Shown here piece by piece: positions 17,499 to 26,324 of a DNA stretch of 64,000 nt (position 1 is its first letter; the number at the start of each line of letters is the position of its first letter). Where the stretch lies: contig LT907983.1 in the NCBI GenBank assembly GCA_900230115.1, forward strand, positions 992,001 to 1,056,000, given 5' to 3'. The translations under genes were made by a program, and so were the position numbers. This DNA comes from Spirosomataceae bacterium TFI 002 (GTDB lineage: Bacteria > Bacteroidota > Bacteroidia > Cytophagales > Spirosomataceae). The notes beneath the pieces are model-generated. The model worked only from the letters and a program-made list of their open reading frames with translations. It searched no databases and was not told the origin of the DNA.

Positions 17499-19265
17499 AT
17501 GATCAATAACCTCAAACTAGACAAAACCACCGAAAAGAATATCAAAAAATGGCTTCGCGGAAAATATGACGAAGAAACGAAAGCCACAATCAACAAATTG
17601 ATTGAGGATGGAAATGTAACTCAACTCACAGATTCATTTTACAAAAATCTTGAATTTGGTACAGGTGGTATGAGGGGAGAAATAGGTGTAGGCTCCAATA
17701 GAATGAACAAATATACAGTAGGTGCTGCCACGCAAGGACTTGCAAATTATTTAAACAAAACACTCGTTGATAAAGAAGAACCAATCAAAGTTGCGATTGC
17801 CTACGATAGTAGAAACTTCTCTCCAGAGTTTGCTCAAATCACAGCTGACATTTTCTCAGCAAACGGAATCGTAGCATATTTATATCCGGAGTTAAGACCA
17901 ACTCCACAATTATCATTTACTGTTCGTGAACTTGGTTGTGATGCAGGAATCGTAATTACGGCTTCTCACAATCCAAGAGAATACAACGGATACAAAGCGT
18001 ATTGGAATGATGGCTCTCAGGTAGTAGCACCTCACGATAAAAACATTGTAGATGAGGTTAACGCAATAAGCAGTGTAAGTAAAATCAAGTTTAGGGGAGT
18101 AAAAAAACGCCTTAAGAAAATCCAACCTGCACTCGATAAAAAATACCTAAAAGCAGTAAAACGTATTTGCGTTTCTCCAGGTATTATTAGAAAACAAAGC
18201 GATCTTAAGATTGTGTTTTCGTCTATACATGGTACAGGAATTACAATGGTTCCAGCTGCTTTGGAGCAATTAGGGTTTAAAAATGTTCACATTGTAGAAG
18301 AACAAGCCAAACCTGACGGAAACTTCCCAACAGTAGTTTATCCTAACCCCGAAGAGAAAGAAGCAATGAGCCTCTCTCTTAAACTGGCAAAAGAGATAGA
18401 CGCTGATTTAGTAATGGCTACTGATCCCGATGCCGACAGAGTGGGTATGGCAGTAAAAGATCCTGACGGAAACTGGCAATTGCTAAATGGTAACCAAGCT
18501 GCTAGTTTGATTGTAAACTACTTGCTTATGGCTTGGAAAAAATCCAAAAAGCTGCAAGGAAAAGAGTTTGTTGCCAAAACCATCGTAACGACCGACCTCA
18601 TTGATAAGCTTGCTATGAAGGCAGGCGTAAAATGTTACAACACATTAACTGGATTTAAATACATCGCACAAGTCATTCGTGAACTTGAAGGTGTTGAGAA
18701 GTTCATAGGAGGAGGAGAAGAAAGCTACGGTTACCTCATTGGTGATGAAGTTCGAGATAAAGATGCTATTGCCGCATGTGCAATGATAGCTGAACTTACC
18801 GCTTATGCCAAGCACCAAGGGCTGACCTTATTCGACTACCTTGCCGAGATGTACATCAAAAATGGCTTTTATTACGAAGGCCTTTTCTCTGTAACTAAAA
18901 AAGGAAAATCTGGAGCTGAAGAAATTCAGAAAATGATGGCTGACTTCAGAACTAATCCTCCTAAAAGTATGGCAGGCTCTCCTGTTATAAGAATGGATGA
19001 TTACAAGTCACTGATAAGAACGCACCTTGACACCAATCAAAGCGAAGTTATAGAAAGTGGAAAAAGAGGAATTGAGAGTTCAAATGTGATTCAATTTTTC
19101 ACAAAAGACGGAACAAAATTCACTTGTCGACCATCGGGTACAGAGCCTAAGATTAAGTTTTATGTCGGGGTAATTGGAGACCTTAAAAGCAAGGATGAGT
19201 TTTTCAGTACAATGGAAACGCTGAAAGAAAAAGTAAATTCAATAAAAGAAGAGCTTCAGTTATAA
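17499..19265 (+). CDS. phosphoglucomutase / phosphomannomutase
   Basis: Alpha-D-phosphohexomutase of 588 residues, which interconverts hexose 1- and 6-phosphates at the branch point to polysaccharide and cell-wall precursors. Phosphorylated Ser156 lies in TASHNPREYNGYK, the metal loop is D309-P-D311-A-D313 (DPDADR), the sugar-binding loop is GGGEESYGY, and the phosphate-binding loop is TCRPSGTEPKIKFY near the C-terminus. The length and the EFGTGGMRGE start block place it in the long (about 580-residue) PGM2-like group. It is the first gene of a run with a LytS kinase seven bases downstream and a LytTR regulator, so it may be co-expressed with that signalling pair. Confidence 0.93.
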   Translation: MINNLKLDKTTEKNIKKWLRGKYDEETKATINKLIEDGNVTQLTDSFYKNLEFGTGGMRGEIGVGSNRMNKYTVGAATQGLANYLNKTLVDKEEPIKVAIAYDSRNFSPEFAQITADIFSANGIVAYLYPELRPTPQLSFTVRELGCDAGIVITASHNPREYNGYKAYWNDGSQVVAPHDKNIVDEVNAISSVSKIKFRGVKKRLKKIQPALDKKYLKAVKRICVSPGIIRKQSDLKIVFSSIHGTGITMVPAALEQLGFKNVHIVEEQAKPDGNFPTVVYPNPEEKEAMSLSLKLAKEIDADLVMATDPDADRVGMAVKDPDGNWQLLNGNQAASLIVNYLLMAWKKSKKLQGKEFVAKTIVTTDLIDKLAMKAGVKCYNTLTGFKYIAQVIRELEGVEKFIGGGEESYGYLIGDEVRDKDAIAACAMIAELTAYAKHQGLTLFDYLAEMYIKNGFYYEGLFSVTKKGKSGAEEIQKMMADFRTNPPKSMAGSPVIRMDDYKSLIRTHLDTNQSEVIESGKRGIESSNVIQFFTKDGTKFTCRPSGTEPKIKFYVGVIGDLKSKDEFFSTMETLKEKVNSIKEELQL

Positions 19266-19272
19266 CAAAAGC

Positions 19273-20427
19273 ATGCAGCTTTTTAGGTTAGTAATTGTAT
19301 TTGCCGTATTCGTCCAAAGTATCCTCCTTGGGTTAAAATCTACAGGTCAGCCTCTTGATATATGTATAAAAAGCATAGAGGTTGCAGGAAAGGAGGTACC
19401 TATCAAGGAAGAAATCCAAACCGATTACAATCAAAACAATTTCCAATTTCTTATAGATTGGAATTCGCCTATACCTATTGACTATAAGCTTTTAAAAAGG
19501 GTCGGACACGAGCGTTTTAGAAACGTTGATTTTGGAGAGTGGGAAGAAGTTGAAGACAATAGATTCAAAATCCTCAATGTACAAACAGGAAAGTTTATTG
19601 TTGAAATAAAAGCAATAGCTCAAAATAATAATAGTAACATTCTTACTACTAAGTTAGTTATAGATAGACCATGGTGGAGAACTTGGTGGTTTTGGGGTGC
19701 TTCTTTTATAGGATTGTTTGGGCTTTTCTATAGCCGAGAGCAATTGCTAAAACAATGGGAAGATGAAGAGCAAATTCATCATCAGAAAATCATTGAACTC
19801 GAGCTTAAAACTCTCCAGTTGCAGATGAATCCCCATTTTATTTTCAATGCCCTTAACTCCATTCAAAACTATGTACTTTCTCATGACGCATTAACAGCAA
19901 ACAACTACCTTTCAAAATTTGCTAATTTAATACGGCTGTTTTTGGACTCTTCTCGAAGCAAATATATTTCGCTTAGCGAAGAACTTAGATTGCTAGGCTT
20001 GTATTGCGATATGGAACAATTGAGGTTTGAAAATAAATTTTCATATGAATTAAATGTTGACCCCAAAGTCGATCGTTATATAGAATTACCAACAATGATT
20101 TTACAACCATTTGTAGAGAATGCGATCAACCATGGTCTGAGATATAAAAAATCAAAAGGACTTCTTTCAATTGAATTTTTCGTACATAAGAATCATCTAA
20201 TTTGCGAAATTACAGATAATGGGGTTGGAAGGGATTTATCCACTCACTTACAAGAAAAATCGAAAAAAGGATACAAATCACAAGGCCTAGCTATTACTTA
20301 TGAGAGGCTAATGACATATAATTCGATAAACGATACAAATATTATTTTTACTATTAATGATTTGTTTACCAAAGAGCAAAATGAAGAACAGGGAACAGTT
20401 GTAACTGTTAAATTCCCCTTAAACTAA
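19273..20427 (+). CDS. LytS-family sensor histidine kinase
   Basis: Membrane sensor kinase of 384 residues. Residues 1-25 look like a signal or first membrane segment; a periplasmic domain of about 110 residues with beta-sandwich character follows; a membrane segment lies near 134-153 (WWFWGASFIGLFGLFY). The His_kinase domain carries the phosphoacceptor H188 in QMNPHFIFNALNSI. The ATP-binding domain has LQPFVENAINHG and ITDNGVGRD. It begins seven bases after the mutase stop and ends eight bases before the regulator start, so it is the partner of that regulator. The signal it senses cannot be read; the sensor domain is much shorter than in the Bacteroidota kinases with a two-component beta-propeller. 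Confidence 0.93.
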   Translation: MQLFRLVIVFAVFVQSILLGLKSTGQPLDICIKSIEVAGKEVPIKEEIQTDYNQNNFQFLIDWNSPIPIDYKLLKRVGHERFRNVDFGEWEEVEDNRFKILNVQTGKFIVEIKAIAQNNNSNILTTKLVIDRPWWRTWWFWGASFIGLFGLFYSREQLLKQWEDEEQIHHQKIIELELKTLQLQMNPHFIFNALNSIQNYVLSHDALTANNYLSKFANLIRLFLDSSRSKYISLSEELRLLGLYCDMEQLRFENKFSYELNVDPKVDRYIELPTMILQPFVENAINHGLRYKKSKGLLSIEFFVHKNHLICEITDNGVGRDLSTHLQEKSKKGYKSQGLAITYERLMTYNSINDTNIIFTINDLFTKEQNEEQGTVVTVKFPLN

Positions 20428-20435
20428 AGCCTAAA

Positions 20436-21194
20436 ATGACCACTTGTATAATTATCGATGACGAAGAAAGAAGCGTAGATACTATGCGGACGATTATTGA
20501 AAAATATCTTTCTGATAAGCTTGTGATCATTGATACAGCTAGCTCTTCACAGGAAGGATATGAGAAAATTCAAAAACTACATCCTCAGTTAATCTTTCTT
20601 GATATCGAAATGCCTCATGGTTCAGGCTTTGACTTGCTAGAACGATTCAATAAACCTTCATTCGAAGTTATATTCACTACAGGCTTTGAAAAGTATGCGA
20701 TTACTGCAATCAAGTTCAGTGCATTAGATTATTTGCTCAAACCAATTAATATCAACGATGTTCTCGAAAGTGTAGATAGAGCTATTGAGCGAATTAATGT
20801 TGGGAACAAAGGCAACCTCGGTCTTCAGATGTTGTTAGAAAACCTGAGAACTCCTAAAAACAAAAATACTAAGATTCCACTTCCAGTTTTGAATGGTCTA
20901 CAAATGGTGAAGGTTAGTGACATTATCTTTTGCAAAGCAGATGAAGATTACACACATGTATACCTCAATGACAAAGAGCAAAAACTAGTTGTTACCAAAA
21001 GTATCAAAGACTTTGAGGATCTTCTTGAAGACTACGATTTCTTTAGATTGCACCACTCCTACTTGGTCAATAAGAACTACATTATGAAGTACGTGAAAGG
21101 AGAAGGTGGTTACATTACAACAGAATTTGATCATGAAATTCCTGTTTCAAGACGTCGTAAAACCGACTTTTTGGCATGGCTTAATAACAACTAA
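20436..21194 (+). CDS. LytTR-family response regulator
   Basis: Two-domain DNA-binding regulator of 252 residues. The receiver domain (1-125) has acidic D8-D9, phosphoacceptor D56 (LIFLDIEMP) and K102 (DYLLKPIN). A short linker leads to a LytTR DNA-binding domain (about 148-248) with IIFCKADEDYTHVYL, FFRLHHSYLVNKNYI and IPVSRRRK. It lies eight bases after the LytS kinase and should be phosphorylated by it. LytTR proteins usually control envelope, autolysis or polysaccharide genes. A further LytTR protein without a receiver lies just downstream. Confidence 0.95.
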   Translation: MTTCIIIDDEERSVDTMRTIIEKYLSDKLVIIDTASSSQEGYEKIQKLHPQLIFLDIEMPHGSGFDLLERFNKPSFEVIFTTGFEKYAITAIKFSALDYLLKPININDVLESVDRAIERINVGNKGNLGLQMLLENLRTPKNKNTKIPLPVLNGLQMVKVSDIIFCKADEDYTHVYLNDKEQKLVVTKSIKDFEDLLEDYDFFRLHHSYLVNKNYIMKYVKGEGGYITTEFDHEIPVSRRRKTDFLAWLNNN

Positions 21195-21353
21195 AATAGC
21201 CCAAATATTATTAATAGGACCGTCTTTTACCCTATCGCATAAATACCTCCTCCACTTATCTTAGAAAGCCTACCAGTTATCGACTCTTTATTGAACGGTA
21301 CCTAACGCGTGCATACCTTGCACATGTATTAGAAACAAGCTTTCCAAATAATT

Positions 21354-21824
21354 ATGAGACGACTATTAAAAGTAAAGCCAACAATGGCCATCAGCCATTT
21401 TAGGAATCCGGAGGTAGGTACGCTATCCACAGAGGCCAGCATGAACATGAGAGTTGCCGGTAAAAAGAACATGGTAAATCTTAATGATGTAGCTTATCTT
21501 AAAAGTGCCAAAAATTATACAATTTTTAAACTAAAAAATGGTAAAGAGCTTATCAGTTCTAAAACTCTTCGAATTTTTGAAGAAGAGCTAGAATCGGTAG
21601 CAAACTTTGTAAGACCACACAGGTCGTACATTGTCAATTTTGATTACGTTGATGATCTCAGATTTAATTGCCGCGGTGGTGAATTATATCTAGATGATGA
21701 AGTTATAAATATTTCGCGTAGAAAAGCGGCTGAGTTCAGAAGACAGTATAGAAGATTTCTTACTGCATCTGGTGCAAATGTTACTTCTACCATACGAATG
21801 AAGACTAAACTAAGAGTGTCATAA
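21354..21824 (+). CDS. stand-alone LytTR DNA-binding protein
   Basis: 156 residues. The first 40 residues are not a receiver domain. The LytTR domain runs from about 42 to 140 with VNLNDVAYLKSAKNYTIF, FVRPHRSYIVNFDYV and INISRRKAAEFRRQY. A basic tail follows. Without a receiver it cannot be phosphorylated directly, so it may compete with or modify the neighbouring regulator, or be controlled by abundance. It lies 159 bases downstream of the two-domain regulator and has its own terminator at 21865-21888. Confidence 0.88.
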   Translation: MRRLLKVKPTMAISHFRNPEVGTLSTEASMNMRVAGKKNMVNLNDVAYLKSAKNYTIFKLKNGKELISSKTLRIFEEELESVANFVRPHRSYIVNFDYVDDLRFNCRGGELYLDDEVINISRRKAAEFRRQYRRFLTASGANVTSTIRMKTKLRVS

Positions 21825-21864
21825 GCACTTGTGGTTAATTTTTACTTTTTGGGTTACTAATAAT

Positions 21865-21888
21865 AAAGTACTGTACTTACAGTACTTT
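21865..21888 (+). terminator. intrinsic terminator after the LytTR protein
   Basis: A 10-bp stem (aaagtactgt with acagtacttt, loop of 4) followed by a T-rich run, 40 bases after the stop codon. Confidence 0.8.
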
Positions 21889-21932
21889 ATTTTTTTATAC
21901 CAACCCAAGACCACTTTATCCACCATTTGTCT

Positions 21933-21940
21933 TATTTTTG
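21933..21940 (+). promoter_or_regulatory. -7 promoter element just upstream of the GH13-like gene
   Basis: TATTTTTG matches TAnnTTTG exactly and ends ten bases before the ATG at 21951. It would give a transcript with almost no leader. It also rules against starting the protein at the upstream TTG at 21927, which lies inside the promoter. Confidence 0.5.
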
Positions 21941-21950
21941 TCAACAACCT

Positions 21951-23942
21951 ATGATAAAAAATAAAGACGAAATAAGACCGAGCTCTTTTTTAGAGCAATG
22001 GCGAAGCCTGCATGGCAGTAACTTTTCGGAATATACGCAAAGCAAAAGTTACGTTCCCAACCTGCTCCCTCAAATAGCAACACAGCTAAACATTTACAGT
22101 TTTCTAGATATATTGAAGAGGAAACTTGGTGACGAGCTTTTTTTCGATTGCCTCAATTCAGAAGCCACCATTCCTAGCTCGGTATTTAATAAACCTAATG
22201 GAGACTGGCTCAAGAAAGCCAACATGGTTGGCGTAAATGTCCGAACCGTAAACAATTTTTTCAATGTCGTAAAATACGCTTTGACTTTACCTGAGAGCCA
22301 AAATAGTATTCACCTTTTGCCTATTTGGGAACCCGGAGTAGTAAATAGTTTATATGGAAAAGTGAGTTGGAACATTAATCCAGCTTTTTATAGTTCGGAA
22401 TTAGCCCAAGCATTCCCGCATCTCAATAGCGTAGAAAAGCAATTAAAGGTTACAATAAACTTTATTCATGCTCTGGGTAAAACCGTAGGCATGGATGTGA
22501 TTCCACACTGCGATAGATTTGCCGAAATGGTGATAAGTCAGCCTGTTTTCTTCGAATGGGTGAATCAGAAAGAAGGTGAAATAAAGCGATTTTCAGAAAA
22601 CTTACATTTGGATGTAGAAGAAATTGTATGGCAGTACCTCATTGAAAAAGGATCTGCTCATGGACAACATGTAAGTATCAGTAAGGCCGACTTTTTTGAT
22701 TTAGAAAAAGGTATAATCACCGAAGAGGAACAGCTAAAAGTGATCTTTGGTTATTCTTCAGATATTGAAGGTAGAAGACGCAGAAGAGTGGAGTTGATGT
22801 GTAAAATAATCGAGCAAGGTTACGAAACCCTGCCCATGACTATGGCACCACCCTATCGTGGTTTACATATCAACAAAAATAGGTTTGAATTAGACGACAA
22901 AGGATATAAGTGGTACGATTACGAATTCGACGCTCCAGAATATATGTCTCGAGTTTTTGGGCCCTTGACCAGGTATAGGTTCTACAATTCACCTAATAAA
23001 TCTTGGGAATTAGAGTTTGACAAACCCCTACCTAATGTTTGGAATTACATAGCCAAAAAATATACTGATTGTCAGGCCAAATACGGATTTGACTTCATGC
23101 GTGGCGACATGGCTCATGTACAACCAAGACCGTCAGGTGTTCCTGATGAAATTTCGGAATACTACGATCCATTGAGATATATTAAAAACTATATCTCAGA
23201 GAAAAACGCCCCATATTTCGCTTTCTACGCTGAGACATTCCTCGCCCCTGATGGAATAATGAGCTATGGAAAAGAGGCCGATCACCTTAATGCGATTGAA
23301 GCAGAAGCGACTTTGGGAGATCTCCAATCTACAGTTTTTGGCTCTTATGAGTTCCGTGAAAAACTTAGCAACTATATAACATTAGGCAAAGAGAATTCAT
23401 TTAGTCCATCATTTACAATTCTGACATCAGACAAAGATGATCCTAGGTTCGATATTTTTTTCCATCAAGGAAATATAGCTCGATACTTTATCGGTCAATT
23501 TCTACAAATGTTTCCTAGCTACTTCTCATTAGGTTTTGAAACTAGAGGAAGGAATTATGAACGACCTGCAAATGAAACGTATTCAAAACTCTATGTATTC
23601 AGTATTCATGACTCCAGCGAAGTTGATAAATTCACCACAGGGCCTTTTAAATGGACCTATAATTTTGAACAATTTAAGCACCTTCAAGACATTAAAGTCT
23701 TTCAAGACGAGGTCATAAAATCATTAGATCATGATGTAATTTTGACTAGCCCTACACAAGACGATATTTTTGCATGGAAAAACAGTGATTACATATTTGC
23801 TGTGGGTCTAAAAGCAGGCACTATCCTCAACACCGAATTGATAAATGAGATAAGCCAAACATCTCAATCAAAAGTCATTTATCACTATCAAGGTGCTCAC
23901 CAGTGTATTCTTCTAAAAAAGGTCCAACTCCCAAAGGCTTAA
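21951..23942 (+). CDS. divergent GH13-like (alpha-amylase-fold) protein of unknown specificity
   Basis: 663 residues, no signal peptide. I do not recognise a characterised member, but the sequence shows candidate (beta/alpha)8 GH13 signatures in order: region I GMDVIPHCD (D182), region II YGFDFMRGDMAHV (R384, D386 as nucleophile candidate), region III FAFYAETF (E428 as acid/base candidate) and a region IV-like TSDKDD (D496 or D497). The stretch between regions I and II is about 200 residues, longer than in standard amylases. IHLLPIWEPGVVNSLYG near 120-136 resembles the first conserved barrel strand. It lies alone between LytTR and histidine genes and ends in a hairpin terminator. A glucan- or trehalose-type role would be a guess. 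Confidence 0.6.
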   Translation: MIKNKDEIRPSSFLEQWRSLHGSNFSEYTQSKSYVPNLLPQIATQLNIYSFLDILKRKLGDELFFDCLNSEATIPSSVFNKPNGDWLKKANMVGVNVRTVNNFFNVVKYALTLPESQNSIHLLPIWEPGVVNSLYGKVSWNINPAFYSSELAQAFPHLNSVEKQLKVTINFIHALGKTVGMDVIPHCDRFAEMVISQPVFFEWVNQKEGEIKRFSENLHLDVEEIVWQYLIEKGSAHGQHVSISKADFFDLEKGIITEEEQLKVIFGYSSDIEGRRRRRVELMCKIIEQGYETLPMTMAPPYRGLHINKNRFELDDKGYKWYDYEFDAPEYMSRVFGPLTRYRFYNSPNKSWELEFDKPLPNVWNYIAKKYTDCQAKYGFDFMRGDMAHVQPRPSGVPDEISEYYDPLRYIKNYISEKNAPYFAFYAETFLAPDGIMSYGKEADHLNAIEAEATLGDLQSTVFGSYEFREKLSNYITLGKENSFSPSFTILTSDKDDPRFDIFFHQGNIARYFIGQFLQMFPSYFSLGFETRGRNYERPANETYSKLYVFSIHDSSEVDKFTTGPFKWTYNFEQFKHLQDIKVFQDEVIKSLDHDVILTSPTQDDIFAWKNSDYIFAVGLKAGTILNTELINEISQTSQSKVIYHYQGAHQCILLKKVQLPKA

Positions 23943-24053
23943 TTTATTGCATTGTTAATTGCTAAAGTCTCAACTATCATCTAAATTGCATTCCGAAAAG
24001 AAATCCTACACAATTAAAGATTTTTTTCCTGACAAATTTAGCGAACAAATAAG

Positions 24054-24070
24054 CCCGACACTTTGTCGGG
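24054..24070 (+). terminator. intrinsic terminator of the GH13-like gene
   Basis: A 7-bp GC-rich stem (cccgaca with tgtcggg, loop of 3) followed by a T-rich run, 112 bases after the stop and 45 bases before hisH. Confidence 0.8.
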
Positions 24071-24115
24071 TTTTATTTTTTGCAAGAATTTGAGCCTTTA
24101 GAATCTATAGTTCCA

Positions 24116-24712
24116 ATGAAAAAAGTGACAATTATTAAGTACAATGCCGGCAATGTAATGTCCGTAATGTATGCTCTAGATAGGCTAAATGTTGCCTACG
24201 AACTTACAAATGACCGTAAGGAAATAGAAAATGCGGATTACATAATATTTCCTGGAGTTGGCGAAGCAAGTACTGCCATGGACAGTCTCAAATCTACCGG
24301 ATTAGATACCATTATTCCTAATTTGAAACAACCATTTTTAGCCACTTGTGTTGGGATGCAATTACTATGTAATAAATCACAAGAAGGTGATGCTCAATGC
24401 CTTGGGGTTTTTGATGTTGATGTTTTAAAATTTCCCAAAACCGAAGGATTTAAAATCCCCCAAACTGGATGGAATAACCTTTACGACTACAAATCTGACT
24501 TGTTAAAAGGGATCAAAGAAGACGCATATGTGTACTTTAATCATTCGTTTTATGCACCCATTTGTGATTATACTGTAGCAACTACCGACTACATCCTACC
24601 CTATTCATCTATTTTACAAAAAGACAATTTTTACGCATGTCAATTTCATAGTGAAATAAGCGGAGACATTGGAGAACAAATATTTAAAAACTTTCTAGAT
24701 ATCAATGATTAA
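24116..24712 (+). CDS. hisH: imidazole glycerol phosphate synthase, glutamine amidotransferase subunit HisH
   Basis: Class I glutamine amidotransferase of 198 residues from the ATG at 24116; the frame extends upstream to a TTG inside the preceding terminator region, which I reject. It releases ammonia from glutamine for HisF. The nucleophile is the Cys of LATCVGMQLL, and the His/Glu pair is in CQFHSEIS. It starts the hisH-hisA-hisF run; its last eight bases overlap the hisA start. Confidence 0.96.
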   Translation: MKKVTIIKYNAGNVMSVMYALDRLNVAYELTNDRKEIENADYIIFPGVGEASTAMDSLKSTGLDTIIPNLKQPFLATCVGMQLLCNKSQEGDAQCLGVFDVDVLKFPKTEGFKIPQTGWNNLYDYKSDLLKGIKEDAYVYFNHSFYAPICDYTVATTDYILPYSSILQKDNFYACQFHSEISGDIGEQIFKNFLDIND

Positions 24713-25427
24713 GATTATACCTGCAATAGACATTATTGACGGTAAGTGTGTGAGACTTACCAAAGGGGATTACAGCACTAAAAAAGTGTATAACGAAAGC
24801 CCACTGGAAGTTGCCAAAATGTTTGAAGACAGTGGTATCAAGCAACTTCATTTGGTTGATTTAGATGGTGCAAAACAGAAGAAAGTTGTAAACTACAAAG
24901 TGTTAGAAGCCATCACAACACATACCAATCTAGACATTGATTTTGGCGGTGGTGTACAAGACGATAGCGACTTAGAGAAAGTATTTGATCACGGGGCAAA
25001 ACAAGTAACTGGAGGCAGCATTGCCGTAAAAAATCCCGAGCTTTTTGACAAATGGCTATCTCGCTGGGGAGGAGAAAAGATCATTCTCGGTGCCGATGCC
25101 AAAGAAGAAATGATTGCCATAAGTGGATGGGAAGAAAAAACCAGTATTGATATCTACGATTTTATAGAAGATAAAATCACAAAAGGCGTTAAATATACAA
25201 TTAGTACGGATGTAGCAAAAGATGGTTTATTACAAGGACCATCTTTCGATCTTTACAAAAATATACAGTCCAAATTCCCAGACCTGCACATTATTGCAAG
25301 TGGAGGAGTAAGTTGTCTTGATGACATTTCTCAATTAAACAACCTGAATTTATATGGTGTTATAGTAGGGAAAGCGATTTACGAAGGAAAAATAAGTCTC
25401 CAAGAGATTAGTACTTTTTTAGCTTAA
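24705..25427 (+). CDS. hisA: ProFAR isomerase HisA
   Basis: 1-(5-phosphoribosyl)-5-[(5-phosphoribosylamino)methylideneamino]imidazole-4-carboxamide isomerase, 240 residues, the usual size. A (beta/alpha)8 barrel with [15 protein letters not shown] carrying the catalytic Asp, phosphate-binding FGGGVQ in the first half, a second catalytic Asp in [10 protein letters not shown], and IIASGGVS in the second half. It overlaps hisH by eight bases and precedes hisF by eight. Confidence 0.97.
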   Translation: MIKIIPAIDIIDGKCVRLTKGDYSTKKVYNESPLEVAKMFEDSGIKQLHLVDLDGAKQKKVVNYKVLEAITTHTNLDIDFGGGVQDDSDLEKVFDHGAKQVTGGSIAVKNPELFDKWLSRWGGEKIILGADAKEEMIAISGWEEKTSIDIYDFIEDKITKGVKYTISTDVAKDGLLQGPSFDLYKNIQSKFPDLHIIASGGVSCLDDISQLNNLNLYGVIVGKAIYEGKISLQEISTFLA

Positions 25428-25435
25428 TTTTAAAA

Positions 25436-26191
25436 ATGCTTACCAAAAGAATAATACCCTGTTTAGACGTTAAAAATGGACGTACTGTCAAAGGAACAAA
25501 CTTTGTCAACCTTCGTGATGCAGGTGATGCTGTAGAATTGGCTGCTATTTATGCCAAAGAAGGAGCCGATGAGCTAATTTTTCTTGATATCACAGCAACT
25601 GTAGAAGGAAGAGCTACACTTTTAGAACTAGTTAATAAGGTTGCTCATACCATTAATATTCCTTTTTGTGTGGGTGGCGGCATCAGTTCTATTGCAGATG
25701 TAACAGCATTGCTAAATGCTGGGGCTGATAAAATTTCTATAAATTCTTCGGCAGTAAAGCGACCTGAACTAATCACTGAACTTGCCCAAGAATTTGGCAG
25801 CCAGTGTATTGTAGTAGCGATCGATACAAGATTCGTGAACGGAAAACATACAGTTCATACACATGGAGGTAGACAAGCAACCGAACTTGAGACAATTGCA
25901 TGGGCCAAAAAAGTTGAGGATCTTGGAGCTGGAGAAATATTACTTACATCCATGGATACAGATGGCACCAAAGATGGATTTGCATTAGAGCTTACTGCAG
26001 AAATATCTCAAAATGCAGGCATCCCTATCATTGCGAGCGGCGGAGCTGGTACCATGGAGCATTTCAAAGAGGTATTCACAACAGGGAAGGCAGATGCTGG
26101 TTTAGCGGCTTCCATTTTCCACTTCAAAGAAATCCCAATTCCTCAACTCAAGACTTATTTACATGAAAATAAAATTGCCATGCGATTTTAA
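25436..26191 (+). CDS. hisF: imidazole glycerol phosphate synthase, cyclase subunit HisF
   Basis: Cyclase subunit of 251 residues that pairs with HisH to make imidazole glycerol phosphate and AICAR. The barrel shows [16 protein letters not shown] with the catalytic Asp, GGGISS and IIASGGAG phosphate sites, and a second catalytic Asp in [11 protein letters not shown]. It is the last his gene here: hisIE, which usually follows in this order, is absent, and lon comes next after 133 bases. Confidence 0.97.
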   Translation: MLTKRIIPCLDVKNGRTVKGTNFVNLRDAGDAVELAAIYAKEGADELIFLDITATVEGRATLLELVNKVAHTINIPFCVGGGISSIADVTALLNAGADKISINSSAVKRPELITELAQEFGSQCIVVAIDTRFVNGKHTVHTHGGRQATELETIAWAKKVEDLGAGEILLTSMDTDGTKDGFALELTAEISQNAGIPIIASGGAGTMEHFKEVFTTGKADAGLAASIFHFKEIPIPQLKTYLHENKIAMRF

Positions 26192-26324
26192 CTGCCATAA
26201 TAGCATGAAAATAAGCCTTGGCACAAAGCTTGGCATATTAAGCTAATCTTGATAAATTTAGAATTATAATAGAGTGCATGGCAATTAGGTGACAAGCTGT
26301 CATATCTATTTTGAAATACCATAT

